From contig NZ_BMFY01000010.1 in NCBI RefSeq assembly GCF_014639315.1, positions 62,001 to 126,000 of the forward strand: a DNA stretch of 64,000 nt. Direction: 5' to 3'. The notes beneath the pieces are model-generated. The model had not been told where the DNA came from and made no database searches. It saw only the letters and a program-made list of their open reading frames with translations. The position numbers were made by a program, and so were the translations under genes. This DNA comes from Sediminivirga luteola (GTDB taxonomy: Bacteria; Actinomycetota; Actinomycetes; Actinomycetales; Brevibacteriaceae). Positions 8,676 through 16,529 of this stretch are shown here, piece by piece (position 1 is the first letter of the stretch; every line of letters begins with the position of its first letter).

Positions 8676-9093
8676 CCTGTCGGTTTCCACCGTCCTGTGG
8701 ACAACGCTGGGGAAACCCGTCCTCCTCCGTCGCTCATGCTGTGAAAACGGCATCGAGGCGCCTCATTCCCAGTATTCACGCGGGCTCTCCGTCATACACA
8801 GCTGTGGAATTACATGTGTGTAACTCGTTCACATGTGGATGAGTGTTGTGGATAATGCCGGGGAACACGGCCGAGCCGGCCCGAGAATAGGGTGGCCACC
8901 CGGGCGGGCCGGACGCTTCGCTGGCGCGCACCGCGCGGTTGTGCGCGAGGTCGGCCACGCGGGGCGGGCCGGATGCAACGCGAGCGCACAGACAGGGGCG
9001 TCCGGGTGCGACGTCCAGGCCAGGCAGAGCGCCGGCCAAGACAGCCAGCGAGGGCGTCTGCCGAGACCTCCAGAGAGGACGCCGGTCAAGAGG
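8676..9093. other. Gene-free 418-base stretch with DnaA-box-like sites
   Basis: No convincing coding frame is visible. On the minus strand there are a perfect actinobacterial-type DnaA box TTGTCCACA (8696-8704) and a perfect E. coli-type box TTATCCACA (8847-8855). TCATCCACA (8834-8842) is a one-mismatch box. Between them is an inverted repeat ACATGTG (8812-8818) and CACATGT (8830-8836). The stretch is locally richer in A and T than its surroundings. It separates the plus-strand crgA/YczE pair from the minus-strand rhomboid/cyclophilin pair, whose 3' ends converge here. It may act as a DnaA-binding locus or simply as a terminator region. Confidence 0.5.
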
Positions 9094-9945
9094 TCAGAGC
9101 GCGAAGCTGAGGTACACGATGGCCAGCTGCACGAGGCCGAGCCCCGTGATGGCGCCGAACTGGAAGATGGACCGGTTCGCCGCAGGTGCCTTCACGAGCG
9201 CCAGACCGATGATCAGCCCGGTGATCAGGCCGCCCAGATGGGCCTGCCAGGAGACGTTCGGCAGCAGGAACCCCATCACGACGTTCAGGCCGATCAGCAC
9301 CAGCATCGGCGTCATGTTCTGCCGCGTCTTGACCAGGATGAACAGCGCGATGCCGAACAGCCCGAAGATCGCGCCCGAGGCACCGACCGTCCAGACCAGC
9401 CAGTCGTCCGTGAGCGAGGCTAAGGCGACGACGAAGGTGGAGGCGCCGAGGCCGCTGACGAGATAGGAGAGCAGGAACCTGGCACGACCGAGGACCGGCT
9501 CGAGGTACTGCCCGAAGATCCACAGACCCAGGAGGTTGAATCCGATGTGCATGGGGTTCTGGGTCGAGTGCACGAGCGCGGCACTCAGCAGCCGCCACGG
9601 CTGGACGAAGGTGTAGCCGGGAACCAGTGCCAGATACTCCGTCACCCGGAGCAGGGGAATGTACTGCAGGAGGAAGACGACGACCGTGATCGCCATGAGG
9701 GTGAAGGTCACGACGGGGCGCCCGCTGTTCAGCCGCGCGCCGACGACCGTCTTGGGTGCGGCGATGCGCGCCGCCGCCTGCCGCTGGCAATCGCGGCAGT
9801 GGACGCCGACGGCGGCCGGGACCTGGCACTCGGTGCAGACCGGCCGCTCGCAGCGCTGACAGCTCACATAGCTGATCCGGTCGGGATGCCGGGGGCAGAC
9901 GGGAGGTTCCGCCTGCCCCCCGGCACCCGGGGAGGACTGGGACAT
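9094..9945 (-). CDS. Rhomboid intramembrane serine protease with N-terminal zinc finger
   Basis: Residues 15-55 contain paired cysteines (PVCPRH, SCQRCERPVCTEC, CRDC) that look like a B-box-type zinc finger. The rest has about six membrane helices. The rhomboid catalytic serine is in GASGAIFG and the histidine in QAHLGGL. PMHIGFNLLGLW supplies the conserved HxxxN region. Rhomboids cleave transmembrane substrates within the bilayer; the substrate is unknown. Its start overlaps the stop of the cyclophilin gene by one base, so the two are translationally coupled, as in many actinobacteria near the origin. Confidence 0.93.
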   Translation of the reverse strand: MSQSSPGAGGQAEPPVCPRHPDRISYVSCQRCERPVCTECQVPAAVGVHCRDCQRQAAARIAAPKTVVGARLNSGRPVVTFTLMAITVVVFLLQYIPLLRVTEYLALVPGYTFVQPWRLLSAALVHSTQNPMHIGFNLLGLWIFGQYLEPVLGRARFLLSYLVSGLGASTFVVALASLTDDWLVWTVGASGAIFGLFGIALFILVKTRQNMTPMLVLIGLNVVMGFLLPNVSWQAHLGGLITGLIIGLALVKAPAANRSIFQFGAITGLGLVQLAIVYLSFAL

Positions 9946-10487
9946 CAGACCTCGGTGACGGTCACGCTCGTCAGCACGACGTTCTCCACCGGGCGGTCGT
10001 TCGCGCCGGTGGGCACGCTCGAGATCGCGTCCACCACGGCACGGGACTCGTCGTCCGCGACCTTGCCGAAGATGGTGTGCTTGCCCTGGAGCCAGGTGGT
10101 GGGCGCGGTGGTGACGAAGAACTGGGAGCCGTTGGTGCCGCGGCCGAACTGGATGCCGGCGTTCGCCATCGCCAGGACGTAGGGCTCGGTGAAGTCGAGA
10201 TCCGGATTGATCTCATCGTCGAACTGGTACCCGGGGCCGCCGGTGCCGGTGCCCAGCGGATCGCCACCCTGGATCATGAAGTTGGGGATGATGCGGTGGA
10301 AGATGATGTCCTGGTACAGCGGCCGGTTCGTCTTCTGCCCGCTGACCGGGTCGGTCCACTCGATCTCACCGGTGGACAGACCGACGAAGTTCTTCACGGT
10401 CTTGGGGGCGTGGTTGCCGTAGAGGTCCAGGGCGATATCGCCCTTGGAGGTGTGGAGGACTGCCTTGTGCGTGGGATATGCGGTCAT
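9945..10487 (-). CDS. Cyclophilin-type peptidyl-prolyl cis-trans isomerase
   Basis: A single-domain cytosolic cyclophilin of 180 residues. Diagnostic motifs are FHRIIPNFMIQGGDP, the FGRGTNGSQFFVTT strand and LQGKHTIFGKV. The usual catalytic Arg is in FHRII. It accelerates proline isomerisation during folding. No signal peptide is present. It is the first gene of the cyclophilin-rhomboid pair. This position, close to crgA and normally not far from the tRNA-Ile/Ala genes, is part of the conserved origin-region order in Micrococcales. Confidence 0.95.
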   Translation of the reverse strand: MTAYPTHKAVLHTSKGDIALDLYGNHAPKTVKNFVGLSTGEIEWTDPVSGQKTNRPLYQDIIFHRIIPNFMIQGGDPLGTGTGGPGYQFDDEINPDLDFTEPYVLAMANAGIQFGRGTNGSQFFVTTAPTTWLQGKHTIFGKVADDESRAVVDAISSVPTGANDRPVENVVLTSVTVTEV

Positions 10488-10686
10488 GGCGATATTCTCG
10501 CACGCGGGCCTGACAGCCAGCCGGTAGCGGCGCCCGGCGGTGGTCTGGAGCGTACTGGGGAGTCTCCTGTGCGCTGCCGGCGATGACGCCCCACCTGCCC
10601 GGATTGAGCGTACGAGGCTCTAGACTGGGGAGGGAGAACAAGCAAGCTCATCTTGTTCGCCGCCCTCAACCACGGAGGTTCAACCC

Positions 10687-11331
10687 ATGGCTAAGCGCAA
10701 GAAGACAGAGCCGATGACCCTGCTGCATTGCCTCGAGAACACCGGTGAGAGCCTCAAGGGCGCCGGAGCCCGGGCCGCGCAGGCCGCCGCCCCCACGGTG
10801 GAGAGCGGGCTGAAGCGCGTGGGCGACCTCGTCGACGCCGGCGTGAAGGTGGCTCAGGACACCGCCGACAAGGCCAGGCCACAGGTGGAGGGGGCCCGCA
10901 AGAAGCTGCAGGACGAGTACCTGCCCAAGTTCACCGAGCGGGCCGGCACCACCGCCGCTTCTGCCGGACTCGCCCTCGCCGCCGTCAACACCCCCGAGGG
11001 CCTGGAGAAGCTGGCCACCAAGCTGACCGGTGACAAGAAGGCCGTGAAGAAGGCGCAGAAGGCGCTGCTGAAGGCCAGCAAGGAACTCCAGAAGAGCACC
11101 AAGGCCAAGAAGAGCGGCAGCAAGGCCATCTGGATCGGCGCGATCGCCCTCGCCGGTGCCGCCGGCGCCGCGTACTACCTGTGGCAGAAGTCGCAGCCGG
11201 TGGAGGACCCGTGGTCCACGCCGCTGAGCAACCGCCCTGCTGATGCGCGCCCGGTGGGCTCGACCCCGGCCGCTCGCGCGGACAAGGATGACACCGAAGG
11301 CGGAGGCGACAGCGCTCAGGCCAAGGCCTGA
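10687..11331 (+). CDS. Membrane-anchored helical protein of unknown function
   Basis: The 214-residue product is mostly amphipathic helix rich in Ala, Lys and Glu, with heptad-like stretches such as VGDLVDAGVKVAQDTADKAR that resemble apolipoprotein or LEA-like helices. A Lys-rich linker leads to one membrane helix (AIWIGAIALAGAAGAAYYLW, about 145-165) followed by QPVEDPWSTPL and a disordered acidic tail. The EDPW segment after a single helix recurs in small actinobacterial membrane proteins. A good GGAGG site lies before the ATG. An inverted repeat AACAAG/CTTGTT lies in the leader. A strong terminator hairpin follows. Function unknown. Confidence 0.8.
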   Translation: MAKRKKTEPMTLLHCLENTGESLKGAGARAAQAAAPTVESGLKRVGDLVDAGVKVAQDTADKARPQVEGARKKLQDEYLPKFTERAGTTAASAGLALAAVNTPEGLEKLATKLTGDKKAVKKAQKALLKASKELQKSTKAKKSGSKAIWIGAIALAGAAGAAYYLWQKSQPVEDPWSTPLSNRPADARPVGSTPAARADKDDTEGGGDSAQAKA

Positions 11332-11354
11332 TAAAGGCTGACGCCACCGCCACT

Positions 11355-11410
11355 GCGGGGCCGGTCTGCCGGAGCTCCTTCCTCAAGGAGGTCCGGCAGG
11401 CCGGCCCCGC
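11355..11410 (+). terminator. Long GC-rich hairpin terminator
   Basis: The arms GCGGGGCCGG...CCGGCCCCGC and the inner segments CTGCCGGA/TCCGGCAG and CTCCTT/AAGGAG form an almost continuous stem of more than 20 base pairs around a tiny loop. It lies about 25 bases after the stop of the helical membrane protein gene. There is no clear U tract, as is usual for high-GC actinobacteria. Confidence 0.75.
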
Positions 11411-11550
11411 CGTTCGTTCCGGTTCCATTCCGGACCGGCCACCCCGCACCCGGCCGCCTTCTCCGTACCCCCTGGGGCGCGCGTAGCTCGTGCGGTGCCG
11501 ATCCGGGCACACGCGGCGGTTGGCGGTGAGGGGACCGGTACCTTGAGACC

Positions 11551-11982
11551 ATGATCTCCGCGCGTACACAGAGCCTCGTCACGGTCATCCTGACCCTGAT
11601 CTTCATCGCCTTCTACACGACGCTGTTCCTGGTGTGGACCGTCGGACGGCCTGGAAGCGACCCCGATGGCAGCCTGGACGCGATGCTCTTGACGCTCCGG
11701 ACCGGCATCGTCTTCGCCGCACTGGCCGCTCTCGGCGGTGTTCTCATCGTGCTACCGGTCCTGGCCGAGAGGATCTCACCGGCACTGTCTATCGCCTCGG
11801 CGGGAGCAGTGCTGGGCGCCGGGCTCGCCACCCTGGGCGTGATCATCCTGGCGACCGTTCCCCAGGCTCCCGTGCTCGGCTTCACGCCCGGCATCTCCGT
11901 GGTGGGCACCACGGCATTGCTGCTATGGGCCGCGCGCTCCACGGTGCGGGCGAAGGCACCTGCCGGAATCCCAGGCCGATGA
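11551..11982 (+). CDS. Small four-helix membrane protein, unknown function
   Basis: A 143-residue protein with four probable membrane helices (about 8-30, 48-72, 78-102 and 108-126) and a short basic C-terminus. No motif known to me is present. The ATG has no Shine-Dalgarno sequence. A TANNNT hexamer (TACCTT, 11539-11544) ends six bases before it, which fits a leaderless mRNA. It converges on the EntS-like exporter gene with almost no gap and is not obviously linked to it. It may simply be a lineage-specific membrane protein. Confidence 0.6.
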   Translation: MISARTQSLVTVILTLIFIAFYTTLFLVWTVGRPGSDPDGSLDAMLLTLRTGIVFAALAALGGVLIVLPVLAERISPALSIASAGAVLGAGLATLGVIILATVPQAPVLGFTPGISVVGTTALLLWAARSTVRAKAPAGIPGR

Positions 11983-11983
11983 C

Positions 11984-13315
11984 TCAGTCCGGGCCGCCGG
12001 ACTGGTGCCCCGAGGTCGGCTCGACGCCCGCCTGTGCCGTGGCCTGGGCGAACCGCTCGCGCGGACCGACCATCGCCAGATGGGGGCGGTGCCGCAGCGA
12101 ATAGCGCACCTCGACATCCCAGTGCCGCTTCACCCAGACCGCGGCCGCCACGGCGATCAGCACGGAGGCGACTCCTCCGGCTCCCACCGCCCAGCGCGGT
12201 CCGAGCCCCTCGGCGATGGCGCCGACGATGGGCGCGCCGATGGGCGTGGTGCCCATCACCACCATCATGTAGAGCGCCATCACCCTGCCGCGCATGGACG
12301 GCGCGGTCGCCAGCTGCACGGTGGTATTGGCGGCGGTGAGCATGGTGAGGGCGAAGAACCCCACCGGCATGCACAGCACGGCGTAGAGCCAGTAGGTCGG
12401 CATCACGGACTGCGCCAGCATGGCGATGCCGAACGCCAGCGCCGAGGCCACCACGATCCGCACCCGCGGCGTCCTCCGGCGGGCGGCCGCCAGGGCGCCG
12501 GTGAGCGAACCGACGGCCAGGATGGAACCGAGGATGCCGTACTCCGTGGCGCCCACCCCGAACGCCTCCCTGGCCATCACGGCGGAGGTCATCTGGAAGT
12601 TCAGGCCGAAGGCGCCGACGACGCCGACGACCACCAAGACCGTGACGATGTCGCTGCGCCGTCGCACATAGCGGATTCCCTCCCGCACCTGCCCCTTGCC
12701 GCGGGCGGTGTGCGGAAGCTCGTGCAGCTCGGCGACGCGCATCGCCAGCAGCGCCAGGATGGTCGCGGCGAAGGACGCCGCGTTGATGATGAACACCCAG
12801 CCGGTGCCGACGAGGGCGATCAGCAGGCCGGCGCTGCCGGGCCCGATGAGCCGCGCCGCGTTGAAGGAGGTCGAGTTCAGGCCGACGGCGTTGGGCAGGT
12901 CCTCCTGCGGGACCATCTCCGCGACGAAGGTCTGGCGCACCGGCGCGTCAAGCGCGGAGACGACCCCCAGCAGCAGCGCGAAGCCGTAGACCTGCCAGAG
13001 CACGGCGTGCCCGGAGAGGACCAGCAGGCCTAGTCCGAGCGCCAGCACGCCCATGGCCCCCTGGGTGAACATGAGCATGCCGCGACGGGGCAGCCGGTCG
13101 GCAAGCAGCCCCGCGTAGGGGCTCAGCAGCAGAATGGGCAGGAACTGCAGACCGGTCGTGACGCCGACCGCGAAGCCCGAGTTGTCGGTCAGGACGGTCA
13201 GGACGAGCCAGTCCTGCGCCACCCGCTGCATCCAGGTGCCGATGTTGGCCACCAGGGCGCCGGCGAACCAGAGCCGGTAGTTGAAATAGCGGAGGGAGTG
13301 GAACGTGCGTCTCAT
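11984..13315 (-). CDS. MFS exporter of the EntS type
   Basis: A 443-residue major facilitator protein with about twelve hydrophobic helices. It opens MRRTFHSLRYFNYRLWFAGA, the typical start of the EntS/MFS_3 group. It contains GRVMALYMMVVMGTTPIGA, the second-half loop motif of that group. Relatives export enterobactin or other small molecules and drugs. The gene overlaps the upstream MarR gene by four bases (ATGA), so regulator and pump are coupled and the pump is probably released from repression by its substrate. The promoter also contains a partial iron-box sequence, which would suit a siderophore exporter, but that is not proven. Confidence 0.85.
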   Translation of the reverse strand: MRRTFHSLRYFNYRLWFAGALVANIGTWMQRVAQDWLVLTVLTDNSGFAVGVTTGLQFLPILLLSPYAGLLADRLPRRGMLMFTQGAMGVLALGLGLLVLSGHAVLWQVYGFALLLGVVSALDAPVRQTFVAEMVPQEDLPNAVGLNSTSFNAARLIGPGSAGLLIALVGTGWVFIINAASFAATILALLAMRVAELHELPHTARGKGQVREGIRYVRRRSDIVTVLVVVGVVGAFGLNFQMTSAVMAREAFGVGATEYGILGSILAVGSLTGALAAARRRTPRVRIVVASALAFGIAMLAQSVMPTYWLYAVLCMPVGFFALTMLTAANTTVQLATAPSMRGRVMALYMMVVMGTTPIGAPIVGAIAEGLGPRWAVGAGGVASVLIAVAAAVWVKRHWDVEVRYSLRHRPHLAMVGPRERFAQATAQAGVEPTSGHQSGGPD

Positions 13316-13767
13316 TCCTCCACCATCCGGCGCAGGATCACGACGGCGTCGCTGAGCGTCTGCCGCTCGGCGGGCGTCAGGCGAGCCAGGCGCTTGTCCA
13401 GCCAGGCCGTGCGCCGTCGCTTGATCTCTTTGACCAGGGCGGCGCCGTCGCCGGTGACCTCGACGAGGACGCAGCGCCGGTCCTCTTCCGCCGGCCGACG
13501 CAGTACCAGTCCGCGGCCCTCCAGCGAGGCGACCGTGCGCGTCATCGACGGGCGGGTGACGTGATCGTACTCGGCCAGCCGGCCGGGTGTCATGGGGCCT
13601 AGGTGGAAGAGGGCGGAGAGCACCGAGTACTGCGCCTGCGAGACCTCCAGCGTGGACCCCTGCCGCAGCCGTCGTGAGAGCCGCAGCACCGCCTGCCGGA
13701 GGTTCGTCGCCAGGTCCAGGCGTGCTCTGGGCTTGACGGACGATGTGGTGACGGTCTGATCGCTCAT
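13312..13767 (-). CDS. MarR-family transcriptional regulator
   Basis: A 151-residue MarR protein. The winged helix-turn-helix covers about residues 45-110: TPGRLAEYDHVTRPSMTRTVASLEGRGLV, followed by the wing RRPAEEDRRCVLVEVT. MarR dimers usually repress their own operon and a transporter until a ligand binds. The following MFS exporter gene overlaps it by four bases. An inverted repeat sits directly over its probable -10. The start has no Shine-Dalgarno sequence. TAACCT ends seven bases before the ATG, suggesting leaderless translation. Confidence 0.9.
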   Translation of the reverse strand: MSDQTVTTSSVKPRARLDLATNLRQAVLRLSRRLRQGSTLEVSQAQYSVLSALFHLGPMTPGRLAEYDHVTRPSMTRTVASLEGRGLVLRRPAEEDRRCVLVEVTGDGAALVKEIKRRRTAWLDKRLARLTPAERQTLSDAVVILRRMVEE

Positions 13768-13774
13768 ACCGTAA

Positions 13775-13804
13775 AGGTTAGCCTACGTCATTAGCTTGGC
13801 TAAC
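13775..13804 (-). promoter_or_regulatory. Operator/promoter of the MarR-exporter operon
   Basis: A perfect seven-base inverted repeat, GTTAGCC (13777-13783) and GGCTAAC (13798-13804), has a centre-to-centre spacing of 21 bases, two helical turns, as expected for a MarR dimer pair. It overlaps the presumed -10 TAACCT (minus strand, 13775-13780). The left part AGGTTAGCCTA also matches half of the DtxR/IdeR iron box, so a second, iron-responsive input is possible. Confidence 0.6.
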
Positions 13805-14049
13805 GATGGGGTAGCCCTGGGGCCCGTTGTAGCTGGGGATCCTGGGGTGTGCCGCCGGCACCTCCGGCGCGCCGGGCACCCGGGCGCGCCAGGAAGAGCC
13901 GGTGTCCGACTCCCGACCGGAGGGTGGTCCTGCTGCGCCCGAGTTCCCGGCTCCCAGGGTGCTCGCGGTCTCGTGCCCCTCCGGGGGATTGTCAGGATGA
14001 GCGTCTCTCCGGTGACCGCGCCGATAGCCTCGCGCCCGGCCGGGGCGGA

Positions 14050-15147
14050 TCAGGAGGGGGTGGTGTCACGGCCAGCCGGGGGCGGGTCGCCCTCGTCGCC
14101 GGAGGCCGGGCCGTGGGGAGCGTCCCCGCCGCCGGGAGCAGCAGCCGTCCCGGTCTGCGGAGGCGGAGCGGGGGCGCCGGCGGGCGGCGATGCGGGCGCG
14201 GACTGCGTCGGGGATGGAGCCCCGGGGGGCACGGGTCCCGTCGCCGGGTACGCCGCGCCGCCCGGCACGGGACCTCCTGGAGCCGGCGCCATGCGGGGCG
14301 CATGGCCGGCGGGCACCGGCATCGGCGGCCTGCTGGCGGCGCGCCGGCGCGCACGCTTGCGCAGCAGCCGGTACAGCAAGAACCCGGGGAGTGCCAGGAC
14401 GATCAGCCAGGGCAGCAGCGCGCCGAGCGCCACGAACAGCACATTGACGAATCCCAGCAGCGCGTTCCAGCCGCTCTGCAACCCGCCCAGGAACCCGCCG
14501 GGCTCGACCGCGCGGTCTTCAGCCGCGATCAGTTCGACTTCGAGGGTGGACATCTCGACCTGCTCGCCCAGGGCGTTGCGTTCGGCGATGAGCGACTCCA
14601 GCTCGCCCTGCCGCTCGCTCAGCATCTCCTCGGCCTCGAGCAGCTCGGTGCTGTTCCCCGCCTCCGCCATGATGCCTTCCAGGCGGTCGATGGAGACCTC
14701 CAGCGCGCCGATCCGGGCATCCAGGTCCCGGACCGTGCCGGTAACGTCCTGGGCGCTCTGGCTGCGCTCGGTGACCTCGCCCAGCTCGTCCAGCTCGGCC
14801 AGGAACGCGTCGAGCGCCTCGGCCGGGACGCGGACGGTGAGCGAGGCACGCGTGGCACCGTCGTCACCGGCACGCTCCCGGCGCTGGTCGACGTGACCAC
14901 CGCGCTCCTGGGTGCGCGCGGCCAGATCCTCGGCGGACGCGCTTGGATCGTCCACGACGATAGTGGCACGCGCGGTGGTGATCACATGGCGGTTCGAGTC
15001 GATGGACTCCGCTGGCGCCCCGGCCTCCGCTTCATCGGCGGAGACCCCGGAGCCCGAACCCTCGCTGCGGTCGGGCATGGCGCCGCAGGCGGTCAGGGCG
15101 AAGGAAGTCGTCAGGGCGAAGGCGAGGATGGCCAGGAGACGTCTCAT
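14050..15147 (-). CDS. DUF4349 lipoprotein with coiled coil and membrane helix
   Basis: The 365-residue product begins with a lipoprotein signal peptide ending LTAC, with lipidated Cys21. The external domain (about 40-240) has NRHVITTARATIVVDDP, a VRVPAEALDAFLAEL segment and DVTGTVRDLDARIGALEVSIDRLEGIM, followed by a coiled coil with a LEAEEMLSERQGELESL repeat, all typical of DUF4349. One C-terminal membrane helix (about 262-285) precedes a basic KRARRR stop and a Pro/Ala/Gly-rich cytoplasmic tail. The lipid anchor plus C-terminal helix suggests an external sensor or envelope protein. Function is unknown. The ATG at 15147 fits the signal peptide; the frame remains open further upstream without a better start. 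Confidence 0.8.
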   Translation of the reverse strand: MRRLLAILAFALTTSFALTACGAMPDRSEGSGSGVSADEAEAGAPAESIDSNRHVITTARATIVVDDPSASAEDLAARTQERGGHVDQRRERAGDDGATRASLTVRVPAEALDAFLAELDELGEVTERSQSAQDVTGTVRDLDARIGALEVSIDRLEGIMAEAGNSTELLEAEEMLSERQGELESLIAERNALGEQVEMSTLEVELIAAEDRAVEPGGFLGGLQSGWNALLGFVNVLFVALGALLPWLIVLALPGFLLYRLLRKRARRRAASRPPMPVPAGHAPRMAPAPGGPVPGGAAYPATGPVPPGAPSPTQSAPASPPAGAPAPPPQTGTAAAPGGGDAPHGPASGDEGDPPPAGRDTTPS

Positions 15148-15245
15148 GACCGTCACGCTAACCCTGGTTTCCGGTTCGCCGGCGGGACGTTGCAGCTTGG
15201 GCACGTAGAGCGGCGGGCCCGGCGCGCCGTCTTCAGGGGGAAGCC

Positions 15246-16526
15246 TCAGGCGGAGGGGCCGGCCGCCTGGAAGTGGCCTCGCAGGGTGGAGGTCTCGTAC
15301 TCGTGCCGGTACAGGCCCCGCCGGCGGAGGATCGGCACCACCTCGTCGGCGATGACCTCCAGCCCTTCCAGCAGCACATCCGGCTGGAGATTCACGCCGT
15401 CCCAGGCGCCCAGCCGGTACCACTCCTCGATCCGGTCGGCCAGCTGCTCCGGCGTGCCGACGAACCCGCCGTGCCCGGACCCGCTGTACCTGGTCTCCCG
15501 CAGGTACTCCCGCACGGTGGGTCCGGTGGCGCGGATCTTCTGCAGGATGGATTCGCGGAAGCCGATGCTGCCGGTGAACGTCGCCGGGTCGAGCGGGGCG
15601 TCCAGCACCTCGGAGGGGAACTTCTCGTCCAGGTCCAGCGTGCTCACATCGAAGCCGATGGCCTGGGAGAGCCAACGGGCCGAGTACGCGGCCGGGCTCG
15701 CCTCGTGCAGCTCGTCGGAGCGGCGCCGGGCCTCCTCCTCGGTGCTGCCCAGGCTCAGCAGCAAGCCGGGAAGGATCTTCACCTCGTCCCGGGTCCGGCC
15801 GTACTGCTGGGCGGCGTCCTTGACCAGCTGGTAGTGCGGAACCGCCGTCTCCGTGGTCAGCTCGGCGGTGAACACGCCATCGGCCAGCCGGCCGGCGAGG
15901 GCCCGCCCCTGCGGCGATCCGCCGGCCTGGAAGAGCACCGGCCTGCCCTGCGGGGAGGCGGGTGCGCACAGCCGGCCCGAGACCCGCAGGTGCTCCCCGT
16001 CCAGGGACAACTCCTCGCCCGTCCGGGCCGAGTCCCACAGTCCCACGACAGCGTCGGCGAACTCGGCCCCGCGGGCATACCGCTCCTCACGGGTGGGAAC
16101 GCCGTCCAGGCCGAAATTGGCCGCAGCCTGCGGATCCCGGGAAGTGACGAGGTTCCAGCCTGCCCGGCCGCCGGAGACGACATCGAGCGTCAGGATCCGC
16201 TCGGCCAGCTCGAACGGGTCGTTGAACGTGGTGGACGCCGTGGCGATCAGCCCGATGTGCGAGGTGTGGCGGGCCACATGCGCCCAGGTCACCGTCGGGT
16301 CGAGCTTGGCCGGATTGGCGTCCTGGCCGGGATTGCCCAGCGAGGGCGAATCGGCCAGGAACAAAGCGTCGAGCGTGCCGCGTTCGGCAATCGCGCCGAT
16401 CTGGCGCCAGTAGTCCCCGCTGTGGAACGCATCGGCGGTCAGTCGCGGAGACTTCCAGGCGGCCGGGAGATAGCCCAGGATGAGCGCGTTGACGCCGAGC
16501 AGCACGTGACCGTTCCGTTCAGGCAT
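15246..16526 (-). CDS. LLM-class flavin-dependent monooxygenase (NtaA/DszA/SnaA type)
   Basis: A 426-residue bacterial-luciferase-fold oxidoreductase. Typical stretches are ALFLADSPS near residue 55, HTSHIGLIATASTTFNDPFELAERILTLD (FMN site), GGRAGWNLVTS, EERYARGAEF and VLFQAGGSPQGRALAGRLADGVFTA. Members use reduced FMN from a partner reductase to cleave C-N or C-S bonds in chelators, sulfones and related compounds. It is the last gene of a seven-gene operon and begins three bases after the preceding monooxygenase gene. No flavin reductase is encoded in the operon, so FMNH2 must come from elsewhere. The exact substrate cannot be read from sequence. Confidence 0.9.
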   Translation of the reverse strand: MPERNGHVLLGVNALILGYLPAAWKSPRLTADAFHSGDYWRQIGAIAERGTLDALFLADSPSLGNPGQDANPAKLDPTVTWAHVARHTSHIGLIATASTTFNDPFELAERILTLDVVSGGRAGWNLVTSRDPQAAANFGLDGVPTREERYARGAEFADAVVGLWDSARTGEELSLDGEHLRVSGRLCAPASPQGRPVLFQAGGSPQGRALAGRLADGVFTAELTTETAVPHYQLVKDAAQQYGRTRDEVKILPGLLLSLGSTEEEARRRSDELHEASPAAYSARWLSQAIGFDVSTLDLDEKFPSEVLDAPLDPATFTGSIGFRESILQKIRATGPTVREYLRETRYSGSGHGGFVGTPEQLADRIEEWYRLGAWDGVNLQPDVLLEGLEVIADEVVPILRRRGLYRHEYETSTLRGHFQAAGPSA

Positions 16527-16529
16527 CGC

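Noticed and set aside
13805-14049. Possible small gene between the MarR promoter and the DUF4349 gene
   Set aside because: Open frames there lack a start with a ribosome-binding site and read as Pro/Arg-rich low complexity; I see nothing convincing.
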